Assembly (NCBI GenBank): GCA_903922535.1 | Contig: CAIXUF010000887.1 | Location: 1 to 6,527 of the forward strand | Origin: Candidatus Hydrogenedentota bacterium | GTDB lineage: Bacteria > Hydrogenedentota > Hydrogenedentia > Hydrogenedentiales > CAITNO01 | DNA: 6,527 bases | Direction of reading: 5' to 3' | Notes under the pieces: generated by a model | The model's database searches: none | The model's input: the letters and a program-made list of their open reading frames with translations, nothing else | Told to the model about the DNA's origin: nothing | Program-made: the position numbers and the translations under genes | In this document: in pieces, positions 4,988-6,527 of the stretch | Layout: each line of letters begins with the position of its first letter | Position numbering within the stretch: the stretch's first letter is position 1

Positions 4988-6527
4988 TCATCTTTGCCCG
5001 TGGGCCGATTTCCTTTTTGTGACCGCCTCCAATGTCGAGGCGAACGCGTGCAGGAAACCGCCCAAAGCCTCCACCGTTGCCGCGTCGGGCATGGGGATTC
5101 TTAGGTGACTTTCGCCGGTGGCCGGGTCCTTTTCCACGGAGAGACCCCGGCCGGTGGATGTCCCGCCGCCGCCCATGGCGCTGAAGGCTTCAAACAGCCG
5201 CTTTCCGGCGTCAATCAGGGGCGCTACGGCGGCCATGGGCACGGCGACCGTGTCCGGCGGGGTGATGTCCGCAGTGGCTTCCTCCCCGGAGTCCTCATCG
5301 ACCGGGAAGGGCGCGGTGTCTTCGATGAACTCCTCATACGCCGGCGCGGTGGTCGGCACCACCTCGGCCACCTCCTCCACGGACTTCATGAACCGGTCCA
5401 GCTTCGAGCCGCCCAGGAAGACTTCGCTGTCGCCCCCGTCAAGCGCTCCAGCGAACAGGGACTGCTTGAATTTGAGCCGCGCCAGCATGCCGTGCTCGAT
5501 GCTGTCCTCGGCGATGAAATGGGCCACCTGCACGGGCCGCGCCTGCCCCATGCGGTGTATCCTGCCAATGCGCTGTTCCAGGACGGCGGGATTCCAGGGT
5601 TGGTCCATGATGAGCATCAGATCCGCGCATTGCAGATTCAGCCCCACACCGCCGGCATCGGTGGACAGAAAGAGGCGGCAGTTCGGGTCCTTCTTGAACC
5701 GGGCAATCACTTCGCCGCGCGCTTTGGAACTGACAGAGCCGCTGAACAGCACATACCCCCAACCGCGTTCCTTGATGGCCTCCTCAAGCAGTTCGTGGGT
5801 GCGCAGCCATTGGCTGAAGATCACCGCCTTGGCGTTCGGGTCCTGCAGTGCCCCGTCGAGGAAATCCATTGCCTCGCCGATTTTGTGCCCGTGGTTGGAC
5901 TGGTTGTCCACGAGATAGGTGCTGTTGCACACCATGCGCATGTTCTGCAGGCAGACCATGAGCCGCCGCTGGTCCGACTCGCTCAGGAAGTGGTGTTTGC
6001 GCCATTTGGCCACGATGCGCACCACGGTTTCATGGTATTCACGGTGCAGTGTCCATTGCTCCTCGGTCATCTTGATAAAAAACTGCCGGTCGGTCCGCTG
6101 TGGAAGCTGTTTGAGCACCTCGTCCTTCTTGCGGCGGATGAGAATGGGGGCCAGGTCCTGGCCGATGGTGGTCAGGTTCCGGTATCCGACCACCCGGCCG
6201 GAATCGTCCGTTTCCTGGTGTTCATGGAGGAACCGGAACAGCGGCCCCAGCCGGAACCGGTCCACAAACTCCACGATGGAATGCAGTTCCTCCAGCTTGT
6301 TTTCCAGGGGAGTGCCGGTCAGCACGAACGCATGGGTGGAACTCAGACGTTTCACATACTGGGCCGTGATGGTTTTCCAGTTCTTGATTCGCTGCGCCTC
6401 GTCGAGGATGACAAGATCGGGTTCCCAGGCGTGAATCAGGGACAGGTCGCGACGCACCACGTCATAGTTGATGATTTTGTAGACGCTGTCCTGTGCCTGA
6501 TAAGCCTCCCGGCGCGCCGGATAGAGC
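4988..6527 (-). CDS. SNF2-family DEAD/DEAH-box helicase, partial (N-terminal part beyond the window)
   Basis: This is the C-terminal 512 residues of a SNF2/Rad54-type ATPase, a superfamily 2 motor that uses ATP to translocate on duplex DNA and displace bound proteins; bacterial relatives include RapA/HepA. The frame stays open to the right edge, reading YKIINYD just before the GTG at 6458-6460, so that GTG is an internal valine and not a start. Numbering from the window edge, motif II is DEAQ at 42-45 and motif III is TGTPLEN at 70-76. In the second RecA lobe are FSQW (about 237-240), STDAGGVGLNLQ at 288-299 (motif V) and QRIGRIHRMGQ at 318-328 (motif VI) with the arginine fingers. Motifs I and Ia must lie outside the window. 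After the core comes a tail of about 150 residues with an acidic, Pro-rich linker, a Gly-rich patch and a short terminal domain. The gene lies first in the minus-strand run, 60 bases before the oxidoreductase. Confidence 0.93.
   Translation of the reverse strand, partial: LYPARREAYQAQDSVYKIINYDVVRRDLSLIHAWEPDLVILDEAQRIKNWKTITAQYVKRLSSTHAFVLTGTPLENKLEELHSIVEFVDRFRLGPLFRFLHEHQETDDSGRVVGYRNLTTIGQDLAPILIRRKKDEVLKQLPQRTDRQFFIKMTEEQWTLHREYHETVVRIVAKWRKHHFLSESDQRRLMVCLQNMRMVCNSTYLVDNQSNHGHKIGEAMDFLDGALQDPNAKAVIFSQWLRTHELLEEAIKERGWGYVLFSGSVSSKARGEVIARFKKDPNCRLFLSTDAGGVGLNLQCADLMLIMDQPWNPAVLEQRIGRIHRMGQARPVQVAHFIAEDSIEHGMLARLKFKQSLFAGALDGGDSEVFLGGSKLDRFMKSVEEVAEVVPTTAPAYEEFIEDTAPFPVDEDSGEEATADITPPDTVAVPMAAVAPLIDAGKRLFEAFSAMGGGGTSTGRGLSVEKDPATGESHLRIPMPDAATVEALGGFLHAFASTLEAVTKRKSAHGQR

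Noticed and set aside
4019..5104. 361-codon plus-strand open frame opposite the oxidoreductase
   Set aside because: It runs antisense to a gene with clear Rossmann and EKP motifs, crosses the intergenic gap into the helicase, and its product resembles no family.
5118..5918. 266-codon plus-strand open frame opposite the helicase
   Set aside because: Antisense to conserved SNF2 motifs V and VI; low-complexity Ser-rich translation typical of a shadow frame.
6458..6460. GTG as the start of the helicase
   Set aside because: The frame is open and family-like upstream to the window edge (YKIINYD), so the gene is truncated by the window and does not start here.

Overview
The window looks like chromosomal DNA of a GC-rich environmental bacterium that uses Shine-Dalgarno initiation. 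A Tat-exported Gfo/Idh/MocA oxidoreductase beside a large secreted FG-GAP/VCBS repeat protein, plus a SNF2 helicase with an extra C-terminal tail, is a mix I associate with Planctomycetota, Verrucomicrobiota, Lentisphaerota or Hydrogenedentota. This is an inference from gene style; no marker gene is present.

Positions 1-636 hold no convincing protein gene. The left edge resembles a dispersed repeat. Next come a 9-bp inverted repeat carrying a Shine-Dalgarno sequence in each outward direction and a possible extended -10 promoter. A stretch that folds well as RNA then ends in a strong intrinsic terminator at 283-321. An alternative hairpin at 273-291 uses the same bases as the terminator's 5' arm, so the layout is that of an attenuator or a small terminated RNA. 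A T-box-like string lies just upstream. The 315 bases from 322 to 636 are a leader or decayed sequence in front of the next operon.

Positions 637-1244 on the plus strand are a type II toxin-antitoxin operon: a Phd/YefM-type antitoxin overlapping a PIN-domain (VapC, Sll0205-like) ribonuclease toxin by four bases.

Positions 1268-6527 are on the minus strand. In transcription order they are a SNF2-family helicase (its N-terminal part lies beyond the right edge), a Tat-signal Gfo/Idh/MocA oxidoreductase, and a Sec-exported protein with ten Asp-rich FG-GAP/VCBS calcium-loop motifs. Gaps of 60 and 105 bases without a visible terminator allow co-transcription. The last two products are predicted to be exported and could act together on extracellular or periplasmic carbohydrate, but nothing in the sequence fixes a substrate. 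The toxin operon and this run converge, with 23 bases between their stop codons and no obvious terminator.

The most unusual part is the leader-like RNA region at about 112-321. The protein genes belong to well-known families.
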